Positions 18,458 through 28,150 of a stretch of 64,000 bases of DNA are shown here, one piece after another. A program made the position numbers and the translations under genes. A model generated the notes under the pieces. The model did not search any database and was not told where the DNA came from. It saw only the letters and a program-made list of their open reading frames with translations. Origin of the DNA: Oryzomicrobium sp. (GTDB taxonomy: Bacteria; Pseudomonadota; Gammaproteobacteria; Burkholderiales; Rhodocyclaceae). Each line of letters begins with the position of its first letter. Within the stretch, counting starts at the first letter, position 1. The DNA is taken from contig NZ_JAJTBG010000005.1 in NCBI RefSeq assembly GCF_021287045.1, forward strand, positions 62,001 to 126,000, given 5' to 3'.

Positions 18458-19519
18458 TCAGAACGACGCCGCTTCCGCCTCCAGGTAGGCCAGGCTGACG
18501 TACTTGCCGATGTTGTTGTCGAAGCCCTTGGTCTCGGCGGCCCGGGAAGCCACCCGGGGGTCCTTGAGCACCCGGGCCTTGGCCGCCTCCAAGGGCAGGC
18601 CGTCCTGCACTGCCTGGACGCAGGTTTCGTAGATGCCGGCGAACAGCTCCCGGTTCCATTGCAGCACCCCGGCCGAAGGCACCCCGTGGGCGGGAATCCA
18701 CACCTTGGTGCGGGTGTTGGCGATGAGCATGTCGTAGGTCTTGAAGGTATCCACGTAGGAGCCGTCGTCCATGTTGGCGATGCGCCGGTCCATGGCGATG
18801 TCGCCGACGTGGGTCACCCCGTCCTCCACCACCTCGACGCTGATGTCGCCCGGGGTGTGGGCATGGCCCAGGTGGTGGAGGCGGAAGGTGCGGTCGCCGA
18901 TGCGGAACTCCTGGCCGTGGTCCACCGCGGTGTTGGGCGGCACCACCCGGGTGCCGGCCGAGGCCAGGTTGGTCCAGCGCTCCATGGCGGCGCGCCAGCT
19001 TTCGCCCTCGTGGCCGCGGATGGCCTTGATGGTCTCGGCGTGGGCGTAGATCGGCAGGGAATTCTTGCCCGCGCCGAAGGCGTCGACGAAGGCCTGGTTA
19101 CCCAGGTAGTGGTCGCCGTGGTAGTGGGAATTGAAGATCGCCACCACCGGCTCGTCGGTGAGCTTCTTCAGCTGGCGGATGGCCATCTCGCCGATCTGCA
19201 CCGAGGCGCCGGAATCGATCACCACCACGCCCTTGCCGGTGGAGACGAAGGTGACGTTGGCCATCATCCCGTGGTTCTCCGGGGTGGGGAAGCCGTCCGG
19301 CGCCTGGATCACCCAGACCCGGGGCGTCAGGCGCAAGGGGGCGATGTCGCGCACCGGCGGCCCCTTGACCGCCATTTCCATGTCCTCGGCGAAGGCCGAC
19401 AGGCTGGGCCCCAGGGCCGCGCCGGCGGCCAACCCGGCGGCCAGGCCGAGAAAGCGGCGGCGCCCGGCAGGGGCGGAAGCAGGATCGGAATCGTTCAGGG
19501 GGCGTGGGGCGTGGGACAT
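18458..19519 (-). CDS. Tat-exported metallo-beta-lactamase-fold hydrolase
   Basis: A 353-residue protein. The N-terminus carries a twin-arginine signal (GRRRFLGLAAG, arginines at 20-22) and a hydrophobic stretch ending near residue 45, so the enzyme is likely folded before export. The zinc motif HYHGDH is at 132-137, with further ligands likely in LGHAHTPGD, GDIAMDRR and IPAHG. Layout resembles the SoxH / quinoprotein-relay zinc metallohydrolase group, whose substrates are mostly unknown. It is not in an operon: its terminator is at 18342 and the photolyase gene upstream ends 77 bases away. Substrate is not inferred. Confidence 0.8.
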   Translation of the reverse strand: MSHAPRPLNDSDPASAPAGRRRFLGLAAGLAAGAALGPSLSAFAEDMEMAVKGPPVRDIAPLRLTPRVWVIQAPDGFPTPENHGMMANVTFVSTGKGVVVIDSGASVQIGEMAIRQLKKLTDEPVVAIFNSHYHGDHYLGNQAFVDAFGAGKNSLPIYAHAETIKAIRGHEGESWRAAMERWTNLASAGTRVVPPNTAVDHGQEFRIGDRTFRLHHLGHAHTPGDISVEVVEDGVTHVGDIAMDRRIANMDDGSYVDTFKTYDMLIANTRTKVWIPAHGVPSAGVLQWNRELFAGIYETCVQAVQDGLPLEAAKARVLKDPRVASRAAETKGFDNNIGKYVSLAYLEAEAASF

Positions 19520-19596
19520 GGGGTCTCCGGACTATTGTGGTTATCAGGATCAGTAGTTTAGCTTTTTCTGATGCAACCGCCGCCCCGGGGCCGGCC

Positions 19597-21087
19597 CTAG
19601 CCCTGGCCGTCCGGCTCCGTTCCCCGCACCTTGGCAAAGCGCGCCAGGGTCGCCTCCCGGGCGCTGGCGTGGTCCACCACCGGGGCCGGGTAGTCCCGGC
19701 CGATCTTTACCCCGCAGGCCTCCTGCACCAGGGGCCCCATGGTCCACGGCGCGTGCAGGTGCTTGGCTGGCACCGTCGCCAGTTCGGGCACGTAGCGGCG
19801 GATGAAGTGGCCCTCCGGGTCGAACTTCTCCGACTGGGTGACCGGGTTGAAGATGCGGAAGTAGGGTTGGGCGTCGCAGCCGGTGGAGGCCGCCCACTGC
19901 CAGCCGCCATTGTTGGCAGCCAGGTCGAAGTCGATCAGCTGTTCGGCGAAGTAAGCCTCCCCGCGCCGCCAGTCGATGCCCAGGTCCTTGGTGAGGAACG
20001 AGGCGGAGACCATGCGCAGCCGGTTGTGCATGTAGCCGGTCTGGTTGAGCTGGCGCTGGGCCGCATCCACCAGGGGGTAGCCGGTGCGCCCCGCGCACCA
20101 GGCGGCGAAGCGCTCCTCCGCGTCCGGCCCGTCGTCCCAGGCTAGGGCGTCGTACTCGGGGCGGAAACAGGCGCCGACCACCCGGGGATGGCGGGCCAGG
20201 ATCATGAAGTAGAAGTCGCGCCAGATCAGCTCGTTGAGCCAGGCCTGGGCCCCTTCGCCGCCGTCGCGCCAGGCCAGGCCGGCCAGTTCCCGGATCGACA
20301 GGGTGCCAAAGCGCAGGTGCACCGACAGGTAGGAGACGCCCTTCACCCCGGGGAAGTCGCGCAGGGCCTTGTAACGGGCCAGCCGGGGCAGAAAATCGGC
20401 CAGCCGCGCCCGGGCGCCGGCCATGCCGGGCAGCACCTTCAGGTCCGCCAGGTTGGTGGGGGCGAAGCCCAGGTCGGCCAGGCTGGGCAGCGGCAAATCC
20501 AGTTCCGCCGGCGGCGCGGCCAGGATGCCGAAACCGGCCCCCTCGGTCGGGTAGGGGCGCAGGTAGAAGTCACCCCCCGGGGCCGCCAGGCGTTTCAGCC
20601 AGGCGTTCTTGTAGGGGGTGAACACGGAAAACGGCGCTCCCCCCTGGGTAAGCACCTCGTCGCCGTCGAACACCACCTGGTCCTTGGCGGCGCCAAAGGC
20701 GATACCGGACTCGGCCAGTCTGGCGGCCACCCGGGCGTCCCGGGCGATGGCCACCGGCTCGTAGTCCCGGTTGGCGAACACCACCCCCGCGCCCAGGGCT
20801 GCCGCCAGGCGGGGTATCTCGGCGGCGGCGTCGCCGTGGCGCACGATCAGCCCGCCGCCCCGGGCGCGCAGTGCGGCATCGAGCTCGGCCACGCTGCCGT
20901 GGATGAACTCCACCCTCCGGTCGTCCCGGGGCAGGGGGTCGAGGATCGGCCGGTCGAAGACGAAGGCGCAATACACCCGGCGGGCGGACTTGAGGGCACG
21001 GTACAGGGCGGCGTGGTCGTAGTCGCGCAGGTCGCGGCGGAACCAGACCAGGGCGGCGTCGGCGGACGGCGGCGGCAGGATCGGCAT
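19597..21087 (-). CDS. phrB: Deoxyribodipyrimidine photolyase
   Basis: A 496-residue cryptochrome/photolyase-family protein that repairs UV-induced cyclobutane pyrimidine dimers using light. The N-terminal alpha/beta antenna domain starts ALVWFRRDLRDYDHAALY. The C-terminal FAD domain shows LSVHLRFGTLSIRE, WLNELIWRDFYFMIL, TGYPLVDAAQRQLNQTGYMHNRLRM and the tryptophan-rich NNGGWQWAASTGCD segment near positions 19860-19920, all standard for class I CPD photolyases. An in-frame 61-codon extension upstream of ATG 21087 is not conserved and is excluded. Length is normal. It is divergent from the FapA gene. Confidence 0.93.
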   Translation of the reverse strand: MPILPPPSADAALVWFRRDLRDYDHAALYRALKSARRVYCAFVFDRPILDPLPRDDRRVEFIHGSVAELDAALRARGGGLIVRHGDAAAEIPRLAAALGAGVVFANRDYEPVAIARDARVAARLAESGIAFGAAKDQVVFDGDEVLTQGGAPFSVFTPYKNAWLKRLAAPGGDFYLRPYPTEGAGFGILAAPPAELDLPLPSLADLGFAPTNLADLKVLPGMAGARARLADFLPRLARYKALRDFPGVKGVSYLSVHLRFGTLSIRELAGLAWRDGGEGAQAWLNELIWRDFYFMILARHPRVVGACFRPEYDALAWDDGPDAEERFAAWCAGRTGYPLVDAAQRQLNQTGYMHNRLRMVSASFLTKDLGIDWRRGEAYFAEQLIDFDLAANNGGWQWAASTGCDAQPYFRIFNPVTQSEKFDPEGHFIRRYVPELATVPAKHLHAPWTMGPLVQEACGVKIGRDYPAPVVDHASAREATLARFAKVRGTEPDGQG

Positions 21088-21284
21088 GGCAGGACGGAGG
21101 GGCTCGAAAAAACGGGTGGGCGGATTATCGCCCCGGCGCTGCACTGCGGGATGCGGCGGCGCGCAATAAAGGCCATACTTCAGCCCCAACAACGGCCGGC
21201 CCCCCAACGCCCGCCCCCGCGATCGAGGCGGCGCCAGGAGCACCGCCGCAGCGCCGACAAGAGCGCACACAAGGAGAACCCACC

Positions 21285-22958
21285 ATGGACGCCAGCACCG
21301 CCACGTCCCCCGCCGCCGGCAAGCTGCCGGGGCTTGCCTTCGCGCGGGAAGGGGGGACGGTCCTGGCCAGCTTCGACCCGACCCGGGGGCCGGCCATCGC
21401 CGACCCGGCCCAGGGGCCCGACGCCATCGCCGCCGCCTTGGCCGAGGCCGGCTTCGGCGCCTGCCGGCCCAAGGAAGCCGCCATCCCGGTGCTGGCCCAG
21501 GCCCTGGCCCACGGCCAGTCCATCGCCGCCCTGCCGGTGGCCGACGCCCTGGATGGCGAGGTGCTGATCACTCTGGCCGAAGACCGCATGACCGCCTGGC
21601 TGGCCATCCGCCCGCCCCAGGGCGGCGCTCCGGCCGACGAGACGGCCATCCGCCGCGCTCTGAACGAGCGCAACGTGATCACCGGCATCGACGACGCGGT
21701 GATCCGCCTCGCCGCCGGCCTGGGCGAGAACGGCACCCGGGAGGCCCTGGTGGTGGCCGTGGGTCGCCAGCCGGTGCCCGGCGAGGACGGCCGTTTCGAA
21801 TCCCTGCTGCCCGGCATGCGTTCCCGGGTGCCCCAGATCGACGCCAGCGGCCGGGTGGACTACCGCAACCTGGGCGACATCCAGACCGTCCAGCCCGGCG
21901 CCCCCCTGCTGCGGCGCGTCCATGCCACCGCCGGGGTGGCCGGCGAGACCGTCACCGGCCTGGCGATCCCGGCCAAGCCGGGCAAGGAGATGATGTTCGC
22001 CCCCAACCTGGCCGGCGTGGCGGTGGACCCGAACGACCCGGACCTGCTGGCCGCCACCCTGGTCGGCCAGCCGGTGGAGGTGCGCGGCGGGGTGATGGTG
22101 GAGCCCACCCACCGGGTGCGGGCGGTGAACATGGCCACCGGCAACGTCGTCTTCGAAGGCTCGGTGGCGGTGGAGGGCGACGTCCAGGCCGGCATGACCA
22201 TCAAGGCCGGCGGCGACATCGAGATCGGCGGCACGGCAGAGGCCGTCATCCTGGAGGCCGGCGGCAACATCATCATCAAGGGCGGCGTGCTCGGCGCCCT
22301 GGGCCGCCCCGAATCCGAGGGCGGCAGCCGGCGCATCCGCTGCGAGGGCACCTTCACCGCCACCTTCGTCCAGCAGGCGGCCATCGAGGCCGGCGAGGCG
22401 ATCATCATCGACGACGTGGCCCTGCAATGCCAGCTCTCCGCCGGCCAGCGCATCCTGGTCGGCGACAAGAAGCGCGGCCTGCTCGCCGGCGGCATCGCCC
22501 GGGCCGGGCTGCTGGTCCAGGCCAAGGTGCTCGGCTCCCCCTCCCACGCCGAAACCCGGATCGAGGTGGGGGTGCCCCAGGCGGTACTGCACGAACGCGC
22601 CAGCATCGCCCGCAGCCGGGAGGAAAAGGCCCGCCAGCTCGACCAACTGGTGCAGTTGCTGGCCCTCGGCCAGAAGCAGCCGGAACGCCTGCCGCCGGGC
22701 TTCGTCGAAAAAGCCGGGCCGACCCGCCTGCGCCTCCTCGAAGAACTGGCCGAGCTGACCGCCCGGGACCAGTTCCTGCAACGCCAGGTGGAACTGGCCA
22801 GCGACGCCCAGGTGGTGGCGGCCAGCAACGTGCATGAAGGGGTGGAGGTGTTCCTGGCCGGCCAGAGCTACCGGGTCAAGGGCGAGCGCGGCCACGGCGG
22901 CGTATTCGCCCTGGACAAGGGCACCCTGTCCTGGCTGTTCGCCGTCCCCGGCAGTTGA
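21285..22958 (+). CDS. FapA/DUF342 family protein
   Basis: A 557-residue protein of the DUF342 (flagellar assembly protein A) family. The centre (about residues 185-400) holds the diagnostic polymer-forming beta-helix: [18 protein letters not shown], the [16 protein letters not shown] segment, and repeated glycine-rich strands such as [20 protein letters not shown] charged coiled-coil-like helix (about 435-520; [19 protein letters not shown]) follows. Characterised members affect flagellar or cell-surface processes, but biochemistry is unclear. AAGGAG at 21270-21275 precedes ATG 21285. No flagellar gene is in the window. Confidence 0.85.
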   Translation: MDASTATSPAAGKLPGLAFAREGGTVLASFDPTRGPAIADPAQGPDAIAAALAEAGFGACRPKEAAIPVLAQALAHGQSIAALPVADALDGEVLITLAEDRMTAWLAIRPPQGGAPADETAIRRALNERNVITGIDDAVIRLAAGLGENGTREALVVAVGRQPVPGEDGRFESLLPGMRSRVPQIDASGRVDYRNLGDIQTVQPGAPLLRRVHATAGVAGETVTGLAIPAKPGKEMMFAPNLAGVAVDPNDPDLLAATLVGQPVEVRGGVMVEPTHRVRAVNMATGNVVFEGSVAVEGDVQAGMTIKAGGDIEIGGTAEAVILEAGGNIIIKGGVLGALGRPESEGGSRRIRCEGTFTATFVQQAAIEAGEAIIIDDVALQCQLSAGQRILVGDKKRGLLAGGIARAGLLVQAKVLGSPSHAETRIEVGVPQAVLHERASIARSREEKARQLDQLVQLLALGQKQPERLPPGFVEKAGPTRLRLLEELAELTARDQFLQRQVELASDAQVVAASNVHEGVEVFLAGQSYRVKGERGHGGVFALDKGTLSWLFAVPGS

Positions 22959-23010
22959 CCGGAACGCGCCGGATTTGGGGGGAACCCCGGGGCGGTTTAC
23001 AATTCGGGAC

Positions 23011-23610
23011 ATGACCTCTCCCGGAACCCCGTCCACGCCCGCCGCAGCCAGCGCCAGCGGCCAGCTGACCGACCACTTCCTGATCGCCATGCCGGCGATG
23101 GCGGACCCCTATTTCGCCAAGAGCCTGGTGTACCTGTGCGAGCACAACGAGCGCGGCGCCCTCGGGCTGGTGGTCAACCGTCCCCTGGACATGACCCTGG
23201 CCGAGCTGTTCGAGAAGGTGAACCTGACCCTCGACGCCCCGGGCTTCGCCGCCCAGCCGGTGTATTTCGGCGGTCCGGTGCAGACCGACCGGGGCTTCGT
23301 CCTGCACCGCCCGGTGGGCGGCTTCCAGTCCACCCTGGCGGTGGGCGACAAGATCGGCCTGACCAGCTCCCGGGACGTGCTGCAATCCATCGGCGGCACC
23401 GGCGAGCCGGCCGAGGTGCTGGTGTCCCTCGGCTACGCCGGCTGGGGGCCGGGCCAGCTCGAGGACGAGATCATGCAGAACGCCTGGCTGACCGTGCCGG
23501 CGGACCCGGACGTACTGTTCGTCCTGCCCCCGGAAGAACGGCTCCCCGCCGCCCTGCAAAAGCTGGGCGTGAACCTGGCCTTCCTCGCCGGCGGCGCCGG
23601 GCATGCCTGA
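23011..23610 (+). CDS. YqgE/AlgH family protein
   Basis: A 199-residue protein of UPF0301. The core begins [21 protein letters not shown] at about residue 18-38. It contains [12 protein letters not shown], the [13 protein letters not shown] motif near residues 88-100, and [13 protein letters not shown] near 150-162, all family-defining. Function is not established; it was linked to alginate regulation in Pseudomonas. It starts the yqgE-ruvX-pyrR-pyrB-pyrX run, an order common in beta- and gammaproteobacteria. No strong ribosome-binding site precedes the ATG. It overlaps ruvX by 8 bases. Confidence 0.92.
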   Translation: MTSPGTPSTPAAASASGQLTDHFLIAMPAMADPYFAKSLVYLCEHNERGALGLVVNRPLDMTLAELFEKVNLTLDAPGFAAQPVYFGGPVQTDRGFVLHRPVGGFQSTLAVGDKIGLTSSRDVLQSIGGTGEPAEVLVSLGYAGWGPGQLEDEIMQNAWLTVPADPDVLFVLPPEERLPAALQKLGVNLAFLAGGAGHA

Positions 23611-24088
23611 GCAGCCGGCCCCCGCCCCCCTCGCGCCGGCTCCAGCGCCCGCCTCCGCCCCTCCCGTGGTGCTGCCCGCCGGCACCCTGCTCGGCTTCGA
23701 CTTCGGCGAAAAGCGCATCGGCGTGGCCACCGGCGAGACCCTGCTGCGCCAGGCCCACCCCTTGACCGTGGTCCAGGGCGAGCGGGTGGATGCCCGCTTC
23801 GCCGCCATCGCCAAGCTGATCGCCGAATGGCGCCCGGTGGGGCTGGTGGTGGGCCGGCCGGTGCACATGGACGGCACGCCCCACGAACTCACCGCCCGCT
23901 GCGAGCGCTTCGCCAACCAGCTCCACGGCCGCTTCCGCCTGCCGGTGGCCCTGGCCGAGGAGCGCCTGACCTCGGCGGACGCCGAATCCCGCCTCCACGA
24001 GGCCGGCCACTCCAGCCGCTCCGCCCGCCAGCACCTGGATGCGGTGGCGGCCCAACTCATCCTGCAAGGATATCTCGATGCTCTCTAA
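23603..24088 (+). CDS. ruvX: RuvX / YqgF putative pre-16S rRNA nuclease
   Basis: A 161-residue RNase H-fold protein. [14 protein letters not shown] (about residues 29-42) carries the first catalytic aspartate. [16 protein letters not shown] and [15 protein letters not shown] follow, and the last aspartate is in [14 protein letters not shown] near the C-terminus. Described roles are processing of the 16S rRNA 5' end and Holliday junction resolution. An alanine/proline-rich leader of about 25 residues precedes the fold. It overlaps yqgE by 8 bases and pyrR by 11 bases, so the operon is translationally coupled. Confidence 0.92.
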   Translation: MPEQPAPAPLAPAPAPASAPPVVLPAGTLLGFDFGEKRIGVATGETLLRQAHPLTVVQGERVDARFAAIAKLIAEWRPVGLVVGRPVHMDGTPHELTARCERFANQLHGRFRLPVALAEERLTSADAESRLHEAGHSSRSARQHLDAVAAQLILQGYLDAL

Positions 24089-24581
24089 GCCCCTCCCCGA
24101 CGCCGAAGCCCAGGTGGCCGAGCTGGCCGCCAAGATCCGCCCCGACCTGACCGCCGACACCGCCCTGGTGGGCATCTTCTCCGGCGGCGCCTGGCTGGCG
24201 GAACGGCTACGCGAGGTGCTCGGCATCGACGCGCCGGTGGGCATGATCGACGTGTCGTTCTACCGCGACGACTTCGGCGAGAAGGGGCTGCATCCCCAGG
24301 TGAAGCCGACCTCGATCCCCTTCGAGGTGGAAGGCCGCCACCTGATCCTGGTGGACGACGTGCTATACACCGGCCGCACCACCCGGGCCGCCCTCAACGA
24401 AATCTTCGACTACGGCCGGCCGGCGGCGGTGGACCTGGCGGTCCTCGCCGACCGGGGCGGCCGCGAGCTGCCGATCGCCGCCCAGTACTGCGTCTGGGAT
24501 GTGGAGCTGGACGACGGCGAAGAGCTGATCCTGGAAAAGGACGAGGGCGGCACCCTCTCCTGGAAACTCGGCACCCTGTAG
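24078..24581 (+). CDS. pyrR: PyrR uracil phosphoribosyltransferase / pyr regulator
   Basis: A 167-residue type I phosphoribosyltransferase. The PRPP-binding motif [15 protein letters not shown] lies at residues 91-105, and [10 protein letters not shown] near 58-67 is typical of PyrR. It can convert uracil and PRPP to UMP, and in Gram-positive bacteria it controls pyr mRNA attenuation. Whether it regulates in betaproteobacteria is not shown; no anti-terminator structure was recognised ahead of pyrB. AAGGA at 24066-24070 sits inside ruvX and serves ATG 24078. A 134-base gap separates it from pyrB. Confidence 0.9.
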   Translation: MLSKPLPDAEAQVAELAAKIRPDLTADTALVGIFSGGAWLAERLREVLGIDAPVGMIDVSFYRDDFGEKGLHPQVKPTSIPFEVEGRHLILVDDVLYTGRTTRAALNEIFDYGRPAAVDLAVLADRGGRELPIAAQYCVWDVELDDGEELILEKDEGGTLSWKLGTL

Positions 24582-24715
24582 GCGCCGCCTCTTCACGCGG
24601 ATTTGCCGACGACCGGATGGCGGAACGAACGCCGGGGCCCCACCAGGCGGCCCGGCCCGCGTCAGACGGTTGATGGAAAATCCCCCTCAGCCCCTGCTTT
24701 TTGCGAGACCGCCCA

Positions 24716-25705
24716 ATGGCTGACCTGCTCTCCACCCCGCCCACCCCCGCCTCTCCCCAGCTCGGCGCCGACGGCCGGCTGCTGCACCTGCTGTCCACCG
24801 AGGGCCTGCCGCGGCAGACCATCACCCACATCCTGGACACCGCCAAGAGCTTCCTCGAGGTTTCGGACCGGGACGTGAAGAAGGTGCCGCTCTTACGCGG
24901 CAAGAGCGTCTTCAACCTGTTCTTCGAGAACTCGACGCGCACCCGCACCACCTTCGAAATCGCCGCCAAGCGACTGTCGGCCGACGTCATCAACCTGGAT
25001 GTGTCGCGCTCGTCCACGGCCAAAGGCGAGACCCTGCTCGACACCATCGACAACCTCTGTTCGATGCACGCCGACATGTTCGTGGTGCGCCACGCCACCT
25101 CCGGCGCCCCCTTCCTGATCGCCGAGCACCTGGCCCGCACCGGCCGCCACGACATCCGGGTGGTCAACGCCGGGGACGGCCGCCACGCCCACCCGACCCA
25201 GGGCCTGCTCGACATGTACACGATCCGCCACTACAAGGGCGACTTCGCCGGGCTGACCGTGGCCATCGTCGGCGACATCCTGCACTCCCGGGTGGCCCGC
25301 TCCGACATCCACGCCCTGCGGGCCCTGGGCTGCGGCGAGATCCGCGCCGTCGGCCCCAAGACCCTGCTGCCGGCCCACCTGGAGGCCCAGGGGGTGAAGG
25401 TCTTCCACAACCTGGAAGAAGGTCTCAAGGACTGCGACGTGGTGATCATGCTGCGCTTGCAGAACGAGCGCATGGATGGCGCCCTGCTGCCCTCCGCCTC
25501 CGAATACTTCAAGCGCTTCGGGCTAACTCCGGCCAAGCTCAAGCTGGCCAAGCCCGACGCCATCGTCATGCACCCGGGGCCGATGAACCGGGGCATCGAG
25601 ATCGACTCCGCCGTGGCCGACGGGCCCCAGGCGGTGATCCTCGACCAGGTCACCTTCGGCATCGCCGTACGCATGGCGGTGATGAGCATCCTGGCGGGGA
25701 ACTGA
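24716..25705 (+). CDS. pyrB: Aspartate carbamoyltransferase catalytic subunit
   Basis: A 329-residue enzyme that condenses carbamoyl phosphate and aspartate, the committed step of pyrimidine synthesis. The carbamoyl-phosphate loop [12 protein letters not shown] is at residues 70-81 (STRTR 73-77), [12 protein letters not shown] follows, and [12 protein letters not shown] is near the C-terminus. No pyrI regulatory subunit is present. Instead the following gene is a dihydroorotase-like protein without metal ligands, the arrangement known from Pseudomonas, where PyrB and the inactive PyrC' form a dodecamer. ATG 24716 is preferred to TTG 24701. The next gene starts 2 bases after the stop. Confidence 0.95.
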   Translation: MADLLSTPPTPASPQLGADGRLLHLLSTEGLPRQTITHILDTAKSFLEVSDRDVKKVPLLRGKSVFNLFFENSTRTRTTFEIAAKRLSADVINLDVSRSSTAKGETLLDTIDNLCSMHADMFVVRHATSGAPFLIAEHLARTGRHDIRVVNAGDGRHAHPTQGLLDMYTIRHYKGDFAGLTVAIVGDILHSRVARSDIHALRALGCGEIRAVGPKTLLPAHLEAQGVKVFHNLEEGLKDCDVVIMLRLQNERMDGALLPSASEYFKRFGLTPAKLKLAKPDAIVMHPGPMNRGIEIDSAVADGPQAVILDQVTFGIAVRMAVMSILAGN

Positions 25706-25707
25706 AC

Positions 25708-26988
25708 ATGAGCCAAACCACCATGAAGATCGCCATCAAGAACGGCCGCGTGGTCGACCCCAGGCACGGCATCGACGCCCCCCGGGACCTGTTCATCGCC
25801 GACGGCAAGATCGCCGCGGTGCTGCCCGCCGGCCAGACCCCGGACGGCTTTGCCGCCGACCGGACCCTGGATGCGGCCGGCCAGCTGGTGCTGCCCGGCG
25901 TCGTCGATCTGGCCGCCCGCCTGCCCGGCCTGGAGCCGGAACTGGAAGCCGCCGTGGCCGGCGGCGTGACCCGCCTGGCCTGCCCGCCGGACAGCGATCC
26001 GCCCATGGACGAGCCCGAGCTGGTGGAACGCCTGGTGCGCCGCGCCCAGGACGCCGGCCTGGCCCGGGTCCATCCCGTCGGCGCCCTCACCCAGGGCCTA
26101 GCCGGCGAGAAGCTGGCCGAGATGGCCGGCCTGGCCGCCGAAGGCTGCGTCGCCTTCTCCCAGGCCAAGCGCGCCGTGCGCGAGAGCCAGTCCCTGCTGC
26201 GCGCCCTGCAATACGCCGCCACCTTCGACTTCCCGGTGTGGTGCTACCCGCAGAACCTGTCCCTGGCCCGGGGCGGCGTCGCCCACGACGGCGAGGTGGC
26301 TGCCCGCCTCGGCCTGCCCGGCATCCCGGTGGTGGCCGAAACCGTGGCCATCGCCCAGATCGTCGAGTTGTGCCGCGCCACCGGCGTGCGCATCCACCTC
26401 ACCCGCCTGTCCTCCGCCGCCGGCGTCGCCCTGGTGCGCGCCGCCAAGGCCCAGGGCCTGCCCCTGTCCGCCGACGTGGCGGTGCATCACCTGCACCTCA
26501 CCGACGAGGACATCGGCTTCTTCAACAACCTGACCCGGGTCGATCCGCCGTTGCGCACCGCCGCCGACCGGGCCGCCCTGCGCGAGGGCCTGGCCGATGG
26601 CACCCTGGCGGCGGTGTGTTCCGACCACACCCCCCTGGCCGACGACGAGCGCCAGGTGCCCTTCGGCGAAGCCACCCCGGGGGTCAGCGCCGTGGAACTG
26701 CTGCTCCCCCTGACCCTGGCCTGGGCCAGGGAGGCCGGCGTGCCGCTCGCCACCGCCGTGGCCCGCCTGACCTGCGACCCGGCCGCCTTGCTCGGCGTGG
26801 CCGGCGGCGACCTGGGGGCGGGCGCCCCCGCCGACGTGGTGCTGTTCGATCCCGAGGCCACCTGGACGGCCGACGCCGACACCCTGGTCAGCCGGGGCCG
26901 CAACACTCCCTTCCTCGGCCGCACCGTCACCGGCCGGACCAGCGCCACCCTGGTGGGCGGCCGGCTGGTCTATGCCCGCCAGGACTGA
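25708..26988 (+). CDS. pyrX: Catalytically inactive dihydroorotase homologue (PyrC', PyrX)
   Basis: A 426-residue amidohydrolase-fold protein of the dihydroorotase family. Where active enzymes have the HxH zinc motif after the first strand, this protein has DLAARLPG (residues 67-74), so both histidines are replaced by A69 and R71. [22 protein letters not shown] near residues 293-314 is retained. In Pseudomonas such a protein is needed structurally for PyrB assembly and has no activity. Position directly after pyrB, with a 2-base gap, supports the same role here, so a true dihydroorotase must be encoded elsewhere. A strong terminator follows at 27058. Confidence 0.9.
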   Translation: MSQTTMKIAIKNGRVVDPRHGIDAPRDLFIADGKIAAVLPAGQTPDGFAADRTLDAAGQLVLPGVVDLAARLPGLEPELEAAVAGGVTRLACPPDSDPPMDEPELVERLVRRAQDAGLARVHPVGALTQGLAGEKLAEMAGLAAEGCVAFSQAKRAVRESQSLLRALQYAATFDFPVWCYPQNLSLARGGVAHDGEVAARLGLPGIPVVAETVAIAQIVELCRATGVRIHLTRLSSAAGVALVRAAKAQGLPLSADVAVHHLHLTDEDIGFFNNLTRVDPPLRTAADRAALREGLADGTLAAVCSDHTPLADDERQVPFGEATPGVSAVELLLPLTLAWAREAGVPLATAVARLTCDPAALLGVAGGDLGAGAPADVVLFDPEATWTADADTLVSRGRNTPFLGRTVTGRTSATLVGGRLVYARQD

Positions 26989-27024
26989 GGGCCGCCACTG
27001 ACCTACCCCGTGGAAACCCGCGCC

Positions 27025-27059
27025 TGGCGCGGACCTCCACGGGGCACCCGCCAAACGCC
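27025..27059 (+). repeat. Intergenic element copy A
   Basis: Thirty-five bases starting TGGCGCGGAC and ending AAACGCC match 38536-38570 at 30 of 35 positions. This copy lies within a hairpin-forming stretch (CCCCGTGGA at 27007-27015 pairs with TCCACGGGG at 27036-27044), just ahead of the pyrX terminator. Confidence 0.55.
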
Positions 27060-27116
27060 AATAGGGGCGGGCATCTCCAGGCACATGCCGTGAAGATGCC
27101 CGCCCCTATTGGTTTT
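27058..27116 (+). terminator. Rho-independent terminator of the pyr operon
   Basis: A 19-bp perfect stem (27058-27076 with 27094-27112) and a 17-base loop that itself contains GGCA-CA-TGCC. Four T follow at 27113-27116. It lies 70 bases after pyrX and before the convergent yggU gene. Confidence 0.8.
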
Positions 27117-27252
27117 CAGGCAGGGTAGGAAATCGGAGAACTGGCGCCGTGCCGTGTGGGCCGGGCGATCAGCGGCTCCTGTTCTGGCCTGCTGGCGGGA
27201 CCGAGCGAACCAGCCCGCCCCAGCCCAGGCCCACCCCAGACTTAACCCGCCC

Positions 27253-27573
27253 TCAGCCCGCGTACAGCCGCCGCGCCCCGTCGGCCGGGGCGCCGTGGAT
27301 TTCCACCACTTTCTGGCGCGAAGTCTGGCCGCTCTTCAGGGTCACCGCCGCCTTGGGCAGCCCCAGGATGTCGGCGACGAAGGCCAGCAGGCTGGCGTTG
27401 GCCTTGCCGTCCACCGGCGGGGCGGCCAGCTTGACCTTGAGCGCCTCGCCGTGGGGGCCGGCCACCTCGGTCTTCTTCGCTCCGGGCTGGACGTGGAAGG
27501 CCACGGTCACCGTGCCGTCCCGCCCGACCCGCCACCAGACGGGCGGGACCGCAGCGGCCGGGCTGCCGCTCAC
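27253..27573 (-). CDS. YggU / DUF167 family protein
   Basis: A 106-residue protein of UPF0235. The family core VTVAFHVQPGAKKTEVAG and LAAPPVDGKANASLLAFVADILGLPKAAVTL is visible from about residue 22 to 80. Function is unknown. It overlaps yggT by 4 bases (ATGA) and completes a minus-strand group yggS-proC-yggT-yggU, an order conserved across many proteobacteria. A tryptophan-rich start (PPVWWRVGRDG) precedes the conserved core. Length is normal for the family. Confidence 0.88.
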   Translation of the reverse strand: MSGSPAAAVPPVWWRVGRDGTVTVAFHVQPGAKKTEVAGPHGEALKVKLAAPPVDGKANASLLAFVADILGLPKAAVTLKSGQTSRQKVVEIHGAPADGARRLYAG

Positions 27574-28136
27574 AACAGGGCCGGCAGCAGGCTGGCGCGC
27601 ACCCCGGAGAGCAGCATCAGCACCACCTGGCCGGCCAGCAGGGCCACCAGGGGCGACAGGTCGATGCCCGAGATGGTCGGGATGATGCGGCGCAGGGGCG
27701 CCAGGATCGGCTCGGTCAGCTCGGCCACCGGCCGGGCCAGGGGCGCGTAGGGATTGACCCAGGAGAGGATGGCCTGGACCAGCACCAGGGCGATGAACAC
27801 CACCACGGTCAGGTGGATCAGCTCCAGCACGCCGAACAGGGCCGCCGCCGGCAGCCAGCGCAGCACGTCGCCGCCGAGGACCAGGCCGAGTTGCAGCCCC
27901 TGCACCCCGGCCAACAGCACCCAGGCCGGCAGCAGGCTGGCCCAGTCGTAGCCGCCCACGCCGGGAATGACGCGGCGCAGGGGCAGCACCGCCCAGTTGG
28001 TCAGCTTGACGACGAACTGGCCGAGGGGATGGGCGAAGGACAGGCGGCGCAGCTGCATCAGGAAACGCAGCAGCATCAGGCCGGCGAAGAAGCTGGCCAG
28101 GGTGTCGATGAGGAAGAAGACGATTTGCAGCAGCAT
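27570..28136 (-). CDS. YggT family membrane protein
   Basis: A 188-residue integral membrane protein with two copies of the YggT domain. Each has a pair of hydrophobic helices followed by an NPY/PLRR-type motif: NWAVLPLRRVIPGVGG near residues 47-62, and NPYAPLARPVAELTEPILAPLRRIIP near 130-155. Related proteins affect osmotic shock survival and, in plants (CCB3), cytochrome b6 maturation, but the molecular role is open. A GGGGAG ribosome-binding site at 28142-28147 precedes ATG 28136. It starts 14 bases after proC. Confidence 0.9.
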   Translation of the reverse strand: MLLQIVFFLIDTLASFFAGLMLLRFLMQLRRLSFAHPLGQFVVKLTNWAVLPLRRVIPGVGGYDWASLLPAWVLLAGVQGLQLGLVLGGDVLRWLPAAALFGVLELIHLTVVVFIALVLVQAILSWVNPYAPLARPVAELTEPILAPLRRIIPTISGIDLSPLVALLAGQVVLMLLSGVRASLLPALL

Positions 28137-28150
28137 GGACGCTCCCCGTC

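Noticed and set aside
18458-19519. True beta-lactamase
   Set aside because: The HxHxDH motif is common to the whole MBL superfamily. The Tat signal and sequence fit quinoprotein-relay/SoxH-like hydrolases better.
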